64,000 nt of DNA. Source: Dipteris shenzhenensis. Taxonomy: Eukaryota; Polypodiophyta; Polypodiopsida; Gleicheniales. This document shows positions 34,681-46,504 of this stretch, piece by piece (the first letter of the stretch is position 1; every line of letters starts with the position of its first letter). The translations under genes were made by a program, and so were the position numbers. The notes below the pieces were generated by a model. That model did no database searches. It was not told where the DNA came from and was given only the letters and a program-made list of their open reading frames with translations. The stretch lies in the NCBI GenBank assembly GCA_047967505.1, contig CM106539.1. One strand, 5' to 3'.

Positions 34681-34687
34681 ATAAATA
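34681..34687 (+). promoter_or_regulatory. possible TATA box of the BAHD gene
   Basis: ATAAATA about 125 bp ahead of the start codon, in a composition shift from AT-rich to mixed sequence. It is the best TATA candidate near the gene, but the transcription start is unknown. Confidence 0.35.
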
Positions 34688-34704
34688 CAGTTGCCTGTAC
34701 ATCC

Positions 34705-34797
34705 ATGGCAAGTATACTAAGCATCGGACACTATTTCAGCAATTTAGCCTTGCAGAGGCAGTATAGCGGAGTTGGAACGGAGTACGTGATCGAGTGA
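34705..34797 (+). other. upstream ORF, 30 codons
   Basis: ATG at 34705 opens a 30-codon frame that stops at 34797, 14 bases before the main start codon. If the transcript begins upstream of it, this uORF could reduce translation of the enzyme. If the TATA-like site at 34681 is used, the transcript would start just after this ATG. Confidence 0.3.
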
Positions 34798-34811
34798 GCC
34801 AGCAAGTCGAC

Positions 34812-36313
34812 ATGGTTGACGAAGGCCATCATGCAGCGCGCATCAGTGATTTGAAGGTGCGCGTTGAGGAGCGCAGGCTGGTCGTTCCGTCGGAGCCTAC
34901 ACCTCGTGATCATGTCATGTTTCTCTCGAACCTGGACCAGGTGGTTTTGTATCCCATCGAAACAGTGTATTTCTTCCCGGCAAGGGCGTCCGCCGAATCG
35001 ACTATCTGTGTTGCGGAGACTTTAAGGCATGCGCTGGAGAAGCTTCTTGTGCCCTATTACTTCATGGCGGGTAGACTGAAGCTTAACGCGGGACAGTATC
35101 GGTTGGAATTAGAATGCAACAATGCTGGCGTTCTCTTTGCAGGCGCGTCCTCAGAGCTTGCCTTGGAGGAGCTGGGGGATATAACCTACCCCAATCCTGC
35201 CTTCCGGAGCTTAGTATTGCAGTTCCAACATGCCAAAAGCTTGGCGGAGCTTCCCCTCACGATGGTCCAGGTGAGCACGCGTGCTTTCTCGATACTCCCT
35301 TAACTGGTGCAAGAGGATCGATTAGCTAATGGGTAGTGAGTGCAGCAGCACTAATGAGCTGCCAACGACTGTGTGGATATTCGCAGGTGACAAGGTTCAA
35401 GTGCGGAGGATTCACGCTGGGGTTTTCGTCGAATCACACTCTATTAGACGGGATAGCGGCGGGCGAGTTTCTGTCGAACTACGCGTCGTATGCGAGGGGA
35501 GAGGGATTGATGGTCGCACCGAAGCCAGACCGCAGCAGACTGACGGCGCGTTGTCCCCCGGAGATCAACTTCCAGCATTACGAGTACGCGTGGTTGCCCG
35601 GCATCCCCTTCTGGTCGTCGGAGGGCGGCTACTACACTGAGGAGGACGCCCTCGCTGCCGCCACGTCCAAGGGGCACGCGCTCGAAGGCCACTCTTACAA
35701 GGTGTTCCGTTGGAGCGGCGCCATGCTCGCCGCTCTCAAGCAAGCAGGCGGCGGCAGCTGCACCACCTTCGAGGCTCTCGCTGCCCACCTGTGGCAGAGC
35801 CGCACCGCCGCTCTCGGCTTGCCCAACTCCGATTTCTCATCTCTCCTGTTCGCAGTGGACATCCGACGCAGAATGGAGCCCGCCTTGGACGAGGGCTTCG
35901 CTGGCAATGCTGTGCTCTCGGCTTGTGCGCGTGCTCTTGTGAGTGACCTCCTCCAACAACCCCTCTCCTTTGCTGTCCACAAGGTCCAAGAGGCCCGCGC
36001 CCTCATCACCCCTGCCTATGTTGCCTCTGCCATCGATTGCCTCGAAGCCCACAAGGGTGTACCCCTTGGTAATGCAGGCTTGTACGTGTCCGCTTGGTGG
36101 AAAATCCCGCTCCACATGCTCGATTTTGGGTGGGGCCGTCCCATCCATGCTAGTGCCGTCGTCACTGCCATGGTGGAGTTCGTGCTATTTATCTCTGACG
36201 GCACTCCCGATGGCCTCATCGTCCTCCTCGCCATGCCCACCGACCTCCTCCCCACCTTCCAGCGTCGCTTCCTCATGCTACCCACTAGCTCCCCTTCCTT
36301 ATCAAATGAATAA
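34812..36313 (+). CDS. BAHD-family acyltransferase, two exons, intact
   Basis: Exons 34812-35270 and 35387-36313 give 461 residues, the usual BAHD length. BAHD enzymes transfer acyl groups from CoA thioesters to alcohols or amines in the cytosol. The catalytic HxxxD is HTLLD at 170-174, and the structural motif DFGWG is at 399-403. Both are perfect. The N-terminal domain shows FFPARAS, the family landmark YYFMAGRL, and TMVQ/VTRFKCGG around the splice. The intron is 116 bp, begins GTGAGC, ends TTCGCAG, lies between codons (phase 0), and is at the position found in many BAHD genes. The ATG at 34812 was chosen because the frame ahead of it has no ATG. The C-terminal half resembles hydroxycinnamoyl/feruloyl transferases (the HCT and omega-hydroxy-acid feruloyl transferase groups), but the substrate cannot be read from sequence. 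Codons are GC-rich compared with the AT-rich flanks. This is the only clearly intact host gene in the window. Confidence 0.93.
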
Positions 36314-37040
36314 CTTAGCGATTACGCAAAGAGCCAAGCATTGTATAATTTGCTTAGAGGTATTCAAAGCCATAAGGTTTGCCCTTTAGGTCCACAATCC
36401 ACCTTCCCTTCTTGTAATGAAACCTCTTCCAATTCTAGCAACTAATGCATGCTTGAACGGGGCTTGAACAAATCTTGTACTGGCTACACATGCATGCTTG
36501 AGTCTTCAAGATGATTCTTTGACATCTTGTTTGTGTTCTTCTCGCAAGAGGTGCAATTGTTGATCCATTACAAGGGCTCCCTCAATAAGAAGAAAAAAAA
36601 AGGTTACATGTAAGTTGAAAGTTGACACAGTCTAGTGGTTATGCAAGATTTGAGGACTTGAATCAATCCCCCCCTTTCGCATGTGCTGCCCATTGTACTT
36701 GTATCTACGAATTTCAACAAATGGCAATAGCACGAGTTTCCTTGAAGACTAAGATTCTCTTGGAAACGCGCTACTTTTAATGACTTAATGTTGCTTTTCT
36801 TAGATTAGCACTTTAGACCTCGTCCCATGTTAGCTCCAATCCATACCTTGGATTATTTTGTAACCAAGGTAGTCAATGTTTTGAGTGAATTCCTCGAATA
36901 TGCGCAATATAATATGAGCAATGTTTGCAACCTATTGAGGACAAAATTTAGTGCTTATTCTATTCCTAGCAACTCACATCTAACGTTGATATGAAAGGCA
37001 TGGGAGTTTTCCTCTATTTTCTACTCAAAAAAATATGAAG
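36314..37040. other. 3' flank of the BAHD gene
   Basis: No gene. Candidate polyadenylation words are AATGAA (36306 and 36416) and AATAAG near 36583, but none is decisive. Confidence 0.5.
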
Positions 37041-37059
37041 AAAGGAAAAATGGCACTTG

Positions 37060-37935
37060 TTAATGAACAACATTACAATGATGTATTAAAAAGGTTAACC
37101 AAGTTTATAGATATAGCACTAGTAACATGGAAATTTCAAACAATAAAACCACTTTTTTCTTCCAAAATGTTGTCATCGTTTTAAAAAATGATGCCATGGT
37201 TGCCACCATAACTCTCTCAAAATCAGTGAACAAAAATGAAGTCCATAAAGTGAAGCACTTATAACCATGGCAACACCACAAAAATCATGGAGCACCTGTC
37301 ACCCCATAGAGTGAAGTGCATATAGCCATGACAACAAAAATAATGTTGTTCATAAAGTGAATTGCATATAACCCCATGGCAACCAACTGAAATTGTGAAG
37401 TCCATTTAAAGTGAAATGCATGTACGCATGAGCTCCTACACAATTGAACCACATTGACTTCCTATGTGCAAATACCATGCATCACAACACCCCCAATGGA
37501 ACATGAGATTGTAGCATAGTGCACTGCATGAGTTTCATACACAGTTAAAGCACAAAGTAACTCAAAGGAAATGAACGTGAATACGAGGTGAATACTTGCC
37601 TCATCTTGATATAAAAATGACAACAAACTTATTGAGGAGATAACAAGCATACTAAAATTATGATGGACAATGTTATAATGATGTATTAACCAAAATAGTT
37701 CATAGGGATGAAACCAAAATAGTTGACTTGTGATGAAACCAAGTCTACAAAGATAGGTTGAATAATAACCATAAGACCAAATTTTGTCCTTCAAAAATGA
37801 TTTCATTGTACCTTTAAAAATGATGCAATAGTTTTCACAATGGATCTTAAAAATAGTAGGTTTACCTCAACAAAAATGAAGTCCATTACATGAAGATGGT
37901 CGAGACAATACCACAAAAATAATGGAAGCACTTGC
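37060..37935. repeat. diverged direct duplication plus internal short repeats
   Basis: Block A (about 37060-37300) and block B (about 37660-37935) share, in order, AATGATGTATTAA, TTTAAAAAATGATG/TTTAAAAATGATG, ACAAAAATGAAGTCCAT and CCACAAAAATAATGG-type words. Between them are further variants of AAGTGAARTGCATATA. Overall divergence is high, so this is an old duplication. Confidence 0.6.
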
Positions 37936-38358
37936 CAAGTCCCATGGGGCACATGCGGGGAGGGGGGGGGTTGGGTCACTCTTCATAATAGTGAGTACGA
38001 GCAAGCATGTATACCCCTATTCTTGCATTTTTTACATTTTCTCGCATAACTAATTAATCCCCTCTTGCATGTATACAATAAAATATTATGTGTATTTTCA
38101 TTAATTTTGGATGCATATGTCTACATTTGGACTAATCCTAAAATCCTTCCCAAATGGAAAGTTTGCTTTATGAAAATGTCATTCAAGGGGTTGCTAACCA
38201 TATCCATTGCCATATCCTTGGCATAACATTGGATATGATATCCCTTTAAAAAAGAAATGCATTGGGTAATTTATTGTATGTTCATAACACAAACCAATCA
38301 AAAGTTCTAGTGTATATATGCACAAAATGAAAAATCAAAGATTGAGTAAGTTAGGATA

Positions 38359-38361
<3 letters not shown>

Positions 38362-38405
<44 letters not shown>
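38362..38405. repeat. (CT)n microsatellite
   Basis: A pure CT run. Unlike the GA tracts near 20 kb and 55 kb, it is not flanked by the LINE 3' end block that I can recognise. Confidence 0.9.
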
Positions 38406-38408
<3 letters not shown>

Positions 38409-38409
38409 A

Positions 38410-41400
38410 CGACCCTTGCCTCCTTTCTCTCTTGAATCCAAGGGTGGAAGCACCCTAAACTGCTAAAAAAAGTATGTTTACAGACAATGCTAAGAAGCAC
38501 CATTGAATAGAAAAATTTGTCTTTGTTGGTAAGTAAATATAATGTTGATTGGTAGTTACACTCAGCCTATATGTGGAGTGTCTCTCTCTTTCGAATTTGG
38601 ATTGCACTTATAGCCCTTGCTCTTTTTCCCTCTCTCTTTCTCACACACACACACACACACACCCCTTCCTCCCCTTGCTCCTGATATGGAAATATTGGAT
38701 TAATTGAGGGATACTCTCCGACGAGAACCTGAAATGAGCTAGAGCATACAATACTCCACAAGACAGTATATGACTTACAATACCTTGAATGGGAACATCA
38801 AATACGCACCCCACACTCACGAGAGCATGATTACATGCTTAAATATCAAACAGGATATACACCCCTAAAAACAAGCATATACAAAGGAAAATCCCTGAGT
38901 GGTTGAATGGGGTAATTGGAATAAGGAGATATGAAAATAACCTCGAATTAATTCGAATATTAGGAATTATGGATATATGGGGTTAATAGGAGAAGATATC
39001 CAAAAAGGAAAATTCACCCCATAGACAAAAGAAATATATAGTGATGCGCATATAGTTGAAGTAACCCTATCGGGTTCTGAAAAAGAAAACTTGAATGCCC
39101 ACTTCACCGAACCCCTCGCCATCACAGTTGGGATACTTGCACGGGAGAAAAATGGGTGGAATTGTAGAGGGAGTTGTGGCCATTTAATAATAGGTAGTTC
39201 CCTACCAAGGGAAATGGTAGGAAAGCTATAACATCGAGGGTATCCAAGGGGCCTCGAGCCCAATGCTAAATGAAGAAAACTGATCTCTAGCACCCACCAC
39301 CTCAATACCTCTGACACCCCTGATTCCAAAGCATTGGAAACTCTTAGAGGAGCGGAGGATCCTGGCGCGGTGGCAAAACTATGACAAGAATCTTCATTGC
39401 AAGCTCAAGGGATGTGACTCAGCTACACAAGGCAATGGAGGGTACACAGGTGAACGATACGTATTTGCTCTCCTCCATCCCAGCCACGGATAAGTCTACC
39501 CCTAGCAACGGGTGCGAGCTTCTCCCACTCTTGAACAATCAGGAGGAGCCTCACCCCACTTCACTTTTCTCTTTTTTCCCCCCCTCTTCTCATACTCTGC
39601 ACCTTACTCTCTCCCACCCACGAAGCTTGTAGATGAGCACACAGCATCAACTAGGAACCCTCTAGAACATGACGATACAACGAGCGACTCGTAGACTCCC
39701 ACACATAGTATGGGATGCTGCAAACCGCATAGAATGCCATAATACTAGGAAATGGCAAGACGAACGCTATCATCTCTTACGCTCACCATATTTTGTTCCC
39801 CCTACTATATTTTGCTCCTCCCCCTCGCCTTGTTTTCATAAAATAGAGCATTGTGCCTTGGAAAAAGCGACGCTGTAGGAACAAAATGGTAGCATAGTCC
39901 GCGGGTGGCCGAGTGCTAAATGAAGAAGCATAGGGAAGCCTATCTTATGGGATGGACAACAGAATATTTATGAACGTGGGTATGGATATAAGAACATACC
40001 AAGGTTCTAGCCCATGGGTACGTACTAGAACTCTAGCCCGCGCTGTTTGAATTTCTCTAATTGGACAATAGCTTGTAACTATGAGTCTTGATAAATTTGC
40101 AAGTCCGGTCCCCATGATGAAAACATTTTCCCAGTAGTAGAACTTTGAACTTCGATGTTTACTTGTGAGATACAATAGATAGACTCCACTAAGAGCTCAA
40201 AAGAATAGTGGGGTCATCGGTCTCACCTGAGAAAGGGATGACAAAGGCATGCATTGAGAATAGAGGGAAACTTCGATATGCCGTTATCACTATGTCTCTC
40301 TAAGCTCTACATAATCGGCCAACCTCAGCCATGAGTCATGCACTATTGCATGACGAGGACTATCAAAGCTGAGGAGCCTAGCCACGAAGCTCCAACCATG
40401 GGCGTTAGAAAACTATGGATAATACAACAATAGTTAGCTGAATCCCATCTCGGTCCCCGCTTATGGATCTGGAACTAGATATTTGTGGCGCATCAAGCGT
40501 TTAATGCTCCTTTGTATCTGGGTGATTCTTCTCTGACACAGTTATGCTGATGAATCGAGATTGGAGAATCTCTCCATCAGGGATGTTTTTATCGAAGAAA
40601 TGCTCATATATTAATATAAAATCTTGGCAAAAGTTTTCAAGATTATTTTATTAGTTTCACACTATTACTAGAATGCCGTGCTTTTTTATATATTTCCTTT
40701 TGAATTTTGAAGGAAAAAATGTAAATCCCAATGAAACTTTAAATTTTTTTGCATAAAAGTTTCAAATTTAGGCGAATGCTCAAAAATTTATTTTTATTAG
40801 GGCATACAAACTTTTGATGCCAATATAAAAGTTTAGCTTCTTAACGAAACTAAATTGAAAAAATCATCCATGCTCTCCATGAATACGATTATGGAAAATG
40901 GTCATAGGGTGCACTACCATATGTATTCTTCTAATATTTTCTATTATACAATTGCAAATAGGCCGACTCCCTTTTATAAAAACCAACGTGAACGGCTACA
41001 CTGAGGCAAGCTCTTGGTTGAATCCTCTCGTAAGCCTTTTGTCAAACTCCATGCCCTTTTTGGTTAAATCTAAGGGCAACAAGTCCTTGTGGATTGAAAA
41101 ACTCGAGAAGTAGAGCTCCTCCTCGCATGGTCCATACCGCATACATCATATTCACAGAGATTAAACCCTTCAATAGTATCCGAGAACTTCTTCATTACCT
41201 CTGTTCGATAGAAACAATGATTTGCATTGTTCGAACAAGAAACTGACAAAGTTTGACTATACCATTATTTGCAGTGTATGGTTTTACTTCAAGTCGTATT
41301 GGCTTCCTTGAGTCCACAAAGTTTTAATGACAATATACACTGAATATAGTATAGAGTATAAAACAAAGGGTTCTATGAGTCATGGCAGTATGCTAATCTT

Positions 41401-42413
41401 ATATACCTTTGCCCATTATTTTTCATATCTTTTGGATGTTAAGTTGGTCCCTCGTATGGAAGAGACATTTATAGAATTTTCAAATTTTTATTGAAGGCCC
41501 ATGTTTTTTGGGAATATACAAGATATGGCAGTTTATGTTTTGAAAGAATTCTGGATGGTCAACCTTGTTATTAGTATCATGTAATTTTCTTGGTCAAAAT
41601 TCACTATATAACAGCACTATTTTCTGGTTGTAATTTCCCAGATTGGCTATAACTGGCATACATTATAGATCCTGAAGTTCTTGAAAAATGATCATGATAT
41701 TAAGACCCTTTCCAAACATGAGGATCTCACCTTAGTGTCACCCCAAAAGTCTTCATCAATCAAAATGTTGGGTTCGACAGGGATAACAACCGTGGCTATG
41801 GGCCGTGAAGCCTGTAGTCCCACATTGCACTGTTTTCATGTTCTAACATGTGGTGCTTGTGGATGGATGTAGGTACCTATCTCAACTTTCTGTTTGATGA
41901 AAAATGAAAAAGGAGGATAATGACACAACTACCCACAAGATGGATCCACTTTCTAAAGACAGGAATGGCTGTCATAGGAAGCTAGCAACGTATTCCATTT
42001 TGACTCTCCCTAACAACTTTTTGGGAGACCCCCTAATGGATGTACTTGGATAAGGGATGAAATATTTACTGAATAGAGTATAATGCTAAAATAAGGCAGA
42101 GATATTAGATATCTTGGAAATACTCCATATGAGTGCTCAAAATAGTAGCTATGCTCAAGATCTCTGAAAAAACTACAAAACCTTCTTTTTGCAAAATTTC
42201 ACTGATAGCAATTTGATTGAAATACAATAGTATAATACAAAAAACTCTATTTTGATGCTGTCCTTTAACAATATGTAAGTGTATTGATGAAAAACTGCAA
42301 CATTGAATATATTATTTACATGGGATTGAAGTGGCAATAAGAAGAGGCAATTTTGTACTTAGGAACCAATGGATTGTAATAAGGGAGATATAGATTTTAT
42401 TGTTCTATTAGGC

Positions 42414-42415
<2 letters not shown>
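38410..42415. other. no recognisable feature
   Basis: About 4 kb with only short frames, apart from a small CA run at 38641-38662. A sequence near 39895 resembles part of a tRNA D-arm but has no partner arms. Probably decayed repeats. Confidence 0.45.

Positions 42416-42448
<33 letters not shown>
42416..42448. repeat. (CA)n microsatellite
   Basis: A CA run of about 33 bp. A second CA run followed by CT repeats lies at 42650-42700. Confidence 0.88.
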
Positions 42449-42452
<4 letters not shown>

Positions 42453-43099
42453 ACATAGGTGCAGTCTTCTTCTTGCCTGCTCCATTGCTAGAAATTGTTG
42501 TCTTCCCTCTCACTCACTTTGCTACTATTGCAAGCAACATTGTAGCGCCTGGACTATTTGTCTCTCACACATTCACACACATGCAAAACTTTCTCTTGCT
42601 TGCTCCATCATCAAGAATCCTTGTTGAGGTGCAGCATTCTCGCATGAACACACACACACACACACTCTCTCTCTCTTTCTCTCTCTACTCTCTCTCTCCA
42701 AGGACACATATAGTTTCTGACTACATTGAAGGGGCCGCCAAAATCTTGTTAGATCTCCTTGCAATCAAGCTTTCTTGAAGCTTTGGTAAGTATGCTCACC
42801 ACAGTCACGAGATCTTGATGATTCCAGTTGTTTTCTTTTTAGACTTTGCATTAGGAGCTGATGAAGAAAATTGTATGGATTCCTAGTTTATGATGTTTGT
42901 CATTTAGAGCATTGCTTAGTTCTAGCTTGCACGAAATCGTAGGTTTGGGGTTTACATTTGAGCTACCAAATGAGGTGAGACAATGCAAGGCAACATGGGA
43001 AGATCCATTGAACCAACAGTATGAGACAATGTCATAAGGGATTATGAAGCTAGAACAAAAAGAAAGCAGCACGTGCAAGAGACAAATGCAAGGGGGAGG

Positions 43100-43740
43100 C
43101 TACCATACATGGACTTGATGACTTGCAGAAGTGGAGGATTGTTAAAAAAATTGTGAATTTTTTGGATACCATGATGAATGGCATGGGTGCAAAACTCAGA
43201 ACTAAACTTTTCAATTCAATATTGCAACATCCTCAGGTGCAATGCCTTTGTGACGTTTCATTAAGAGAAAAAGGTGATGTTCAAGCATGCCTCATTGACA
43301 ATGTTTGTAGTACGTTGGCCATTGTAAAGAAACTAGCTTCCAAAGATGAGTTGTTTTGAAGAAAAGAGCATTGACTATGCTGATGAACTCCAATCAGTGC
43401 ATTCCCCTAGGAAAGGTCTCAAGAGTACTTCAAGTTCCTAGGCGTAGCTTGTATGAGGCAAGATCTAGAGTCTATACGAGGGTTGATGATGATAAATTAA
43501 ATGGACTATTTTCATTGGGTGCATGTTGGAAGCAACACCCCACTAGCCCAATCACTAATGAAACAAAGGAACTTATACAATCCTTTTGGGAGGCTGAGAT
43601 GCGTGTTTCCCCCAACAAGGACGTGTGCTGAGAAAGAGTTAGTAGAAATATTTACATCAAGCGGTCGGTGTACCTTCTTGAGGAGCCTTAGGTAAAACCT
43701 ACGATTCATACTGCCTACTTTGCAACTTACCACTGACTTG
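43100..43740 (+). pseudogene. unnamed repeat-family protein, N-terminal half, broken
   Basis: Frames 43123-43359 and 43356-43631 join by a small shift, and matching sequence runs on in other frames to about 43740. The key signature is SFWEAEMRVSPNKDVC, and YLLEEPQVKPTIH-like sequence follows. I recall, from memory only, an uncharacterised multi-copy ORF family in early-diverging plants and some invertebrates with an ETRVSPNKKDV motif here and a CLMGEC then QNEIQSMHW motif further on. The second set is found at 45140-45530, so the two pieces look like halves of one protein. The function is unknown; a transposase-like role is a guess. Stops and shifts show it is dead. Confidence 0.5.
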
Positions 43741-43859
43741 ATAGTCACAGTATGGTATGTTGATTTCCACTGTCCTGTGCTATTAACCAAAATCATGGGA
43801 TGCTTTCCACTCACCTTTGACCGTTGCCATATGCTAGTTATAACTATCATATTTTGTTT

Positions 43860-45125
43860 AGCACTCTCTTCTACCAATGTCATAGGCCGCTTGGCACATA
43901 CAATGCTTGCCAGCACCTATAATACTTATTAGCACTATTAATCTTGGCTAGCACTTGCAATTAGTACTCTCATCTAGCACTGCCATATGCTAGTTAACAC
44001 ATGTAGTGCTTGTTAGCACATGCAATTCTTTCCAACAACACTTGTAGTTACTACCACCTGCAATGCTTGTTAGCACCTGAAATTCTTGTTAGCACTTATA
44101 GTCCTTATTAGCACTTGCAATGCTTATTAGCACTCTCATCTAGATATCACTAACTAGATGCTAGTTAGCACATGCAATGCCTATAATTGTAGGTGCTTGT
44201 TCTCTGCTTGTTAGCACATGCAATAATATGCATGTGCTTGTTAGCATCTGCTTGCAAGAAATGCTTGTGCATGTTAGGATAGGCCATTCTTGCCAACACC
44301 ACCTATAGTTGCTAGCACTTGCAATGCTTGTTAACACCTGGAATCCTTGTCAGCACTTGCAATGCTTATTAGCACTCTCACCTACCACTGCCATGTGCTA
44401 GTTAGCAGTTGAGGTGCTTGTTAGCACTTGTAATTCTTGCCAGCATCACTTGTGGTTGCTAGCACGTGCAATGCTTGTTAGTACTTGCCATCCTTGTTAG
44501 CACAGGTGCAATTCTTATTAGCACTCTCATCTACCACTGCCAGATGCTAGTTAGCATGTGCAATGCTTGTTATGCATGTGCTTGAGCCTTGTTAGCACAT
44601 GCAATAGCATGCATGTGCCAACAACAATTGCATGTGAAATGCTTGTGCTTATTAGCACATACATTCTTGCTAGGACATGTAATGCTTGTTACCACTTGCA
44701 ATCCTTGTTAGCATATACAATCCTTGTTAGCACTTGCAATTCTTATTAGCACTCTCATCTACGACTTCCATATGTTGGTTAGCACCTGTACTGCTTATTA
44801 GCACTTATATTTCCTACCAACATCACTTGTGGTTGATAGCACCTACAATGCTTGTTAACACCTACAATCCTTGTTAGCTCAAGTGCAATGCTTATTAGCA
44901 CTCTCATCTACCACTGCTAGATGCTCTTTACCACATGAAATGCCTATTATTGCACCTACTAATTGTGCTAATTAGCACTTGCTATGTCTATTAGCATCAA
45001 GAGTGCCTGTTAGCATCTACAATGCTTATGGCTGCACCTACTAGCTATGTCAATTAGCACTTGCACTGCCTGTTAGCACCTGCACCTCCTATTAGGTGCA
45101 ATGCTTATTAGCACTCTCATCTATC
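43860..45125 (+). repeat. 1.2 kb minisatellite, 19 bp unit with higher-order structure
   Basis: A degenerate array of 19 bp units of the type CTTGTTAGCACTTGCAATC. A longer marker, CTCATCTACCACTGCCATATG, shortened to CTCATCTACCACTGCCA and variants, recurs about seven times at intervals of about 150-240 bp, so the array has a higher-order repeat. It lies between the two halves of the unnamed ORF. Its last copy of the marker (about 45113) reads in frame straight into the CLMGEC motif of the second half. Confidence 0.88.
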
Positions 45126-46240
45126 ATTGCCAAACATGTTTAATGGGTGAATGCAAGGATTGTGTCATAAAGAAGTTGGCCTGCTATCCCTTAGAGATGA
45201 TGAAGGAAGGGAAAACCATCACTATGAAAGTATTTGAATATGCAGATACTATAGACAAGCATGGAAATCAGAAGAAGAGGAAAGATCTCATGAAAAAAGG
45301 CATGCATTATTGGGAGTTTTTATAGTTCTTGATGAGTAAAATGAAGCACTTTATCAAACACAACTACATAACCCGATAGTAGGGGCCTTAATTCAAGATA
45401 TAAGGAGTGTAATCTTATTCTCGAATTCCCTAATGATGTGGTTGTCTCAGTTGTAGAATTTGTAGAAAATCATGCTTTCAAAGAACAAAATGAGATTCAA
45501 TCAATGCAATGGTAGTCAGTACAGGTCTCGAATTTTGTGCATATAACTTACTATCGTAAGGCAGGAAAAGTTAATAAAATAGTTCACTTCTTCATTTTAG
45601 ATGATAGGTAGCACAACACATTATTTGTACAACATTGTTTCATGTTACATGAGATGTGGTTGCAAGAACAAGGAGTTGCAGTGAAATGACATTGCTACCA
45701 GACATTTGTCATGATTTTGTGATGCATGCATGCATGGGATTTGGAACAGATGTACCTACAATGCACATTTTCAACCTTGGGGTTTTTACACGTTGGTGCC
45801 TCTGCCATATATAGAGCCTATTGCAGATGAGGAAGATGCCTACACATTTGCAACTTTTGAAGGCCATCATGTTATGTTAAGCAATGCTTTGCTTGTTGGT
45901 GACACTATTGCAATCAACATTGAGACTAATAATATTGAGGATGCATATTTTTACCTGCTTAAATGCACTATAGAAATACATCAATCTGATCAAGACTATC
46001 TTAATGATTGGGTAAATTTCATAGCAAGGGGTTCTTATGTCATTAAGGGTCTCTTCTACAAACAAAAAGATAACTATTCCTTTAAACTCCTCATGACTCA
46101 ATCGAGAGTCCACATACTCTCACACCGTTGCATCAAGATACCTATGAAGAGTCTCCCAAAATGAAGAAACCTTTTCGAGACCTTTTCTCAATCACTCCAG
46201 ATATCTATGAGGTCATATATAACAATATGCCCTTTGATGT
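45101..46240 (+). pseudogene. unnamed repeat-family protein, C-terminal half, broken
   Basis: The frame 45101-45325 contains CLMGECKDCVIKKLACYPLE, then KVFEYADTIDKHGNQKKRK. After a break come VVVSVVEFVENHAFKEQNEI, followed directly by QSMQW and VHITYYRK (45430-45560), and then NTLFVQHCFML (about 45620). The frame 45730-46164 gives a C-terminal part with GSYVIKGLFYKQ and SRVHILSH. The order of motifs matches the unnamed family mentioned for 43100-43740. At least four stops are present. The Cys-rich CLMGECKDC could bind zinc. No catalytic site can be named. Confidence 0.5.
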
Positions 46241-46339
46241 TCACATGTAACAATCTATTCTTTGAGTAATAGTTGCTATATGAAGTGTTTGGAATTTTTG
46301 CAATATGAAGTGTTTGGAAATTCAAAAGGTAATCTGTGT

Positions 46340-46500
46340 CAACATGTATGCTAACATAAGTATTCTAGAAAATATGCTAACATTAGTATCCTAACATAAG
46401 TATCCTGACATAAGTATGCTAGCGTAAGTATGCTAACAAGACTAACAAGTATGCCAACATAAGTAACAAGTATGCTAACATTGGTATCCTAACACAAAAT
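46340..46500. repeat. short tandem repeat, AAGTATGCTAACAT unit
   Basis: About nine degenerate copies of a 14 bp unit such as AAGTATGCTAACAT or AAGTATCCTAACAT, just after the broken ORF. Confidence 0.8.
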
Positions 46501-46504
46501 ACAA

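Noticed and set aside
35336-35386. BAHD exon 2 starting at an upstream in-frame ATG
   Set aside because: The open frame extends 51 bases ahead of the exon, but TTCGCAG at 35380-35386 is a good acceptor and joining at 35387 restores the conserved sequence around VTRFKCGG.
35444-36148. Minus-strand and alternate-frame ORFs of about 100-150 codons over the BAHD gene
   Set aside because: They come from the GC-rich codon bias of the real exon and show no motifs.
37462-37806. 114-codon frame with hydrophobic runs on the minus strand
   Set aside because: It sits in a decayed repeat block and its hydrophobic character follows from AT-rich codons. No membrane-protein family was recognised.
39895-39935. 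tRNA-like GGTGGCCGAGTGCTAAATG
   Set aside because: It resembles a Ser/Leu D-arm, but no matching acceptor stem, anticodon arm or T-arm follows at the right distance.
43512-43916. 134-codon minus-strand frame
   Set aside because: It overlaps the plus-strand unnamed ORF, whose motifs are specific. The minus frame shows none.
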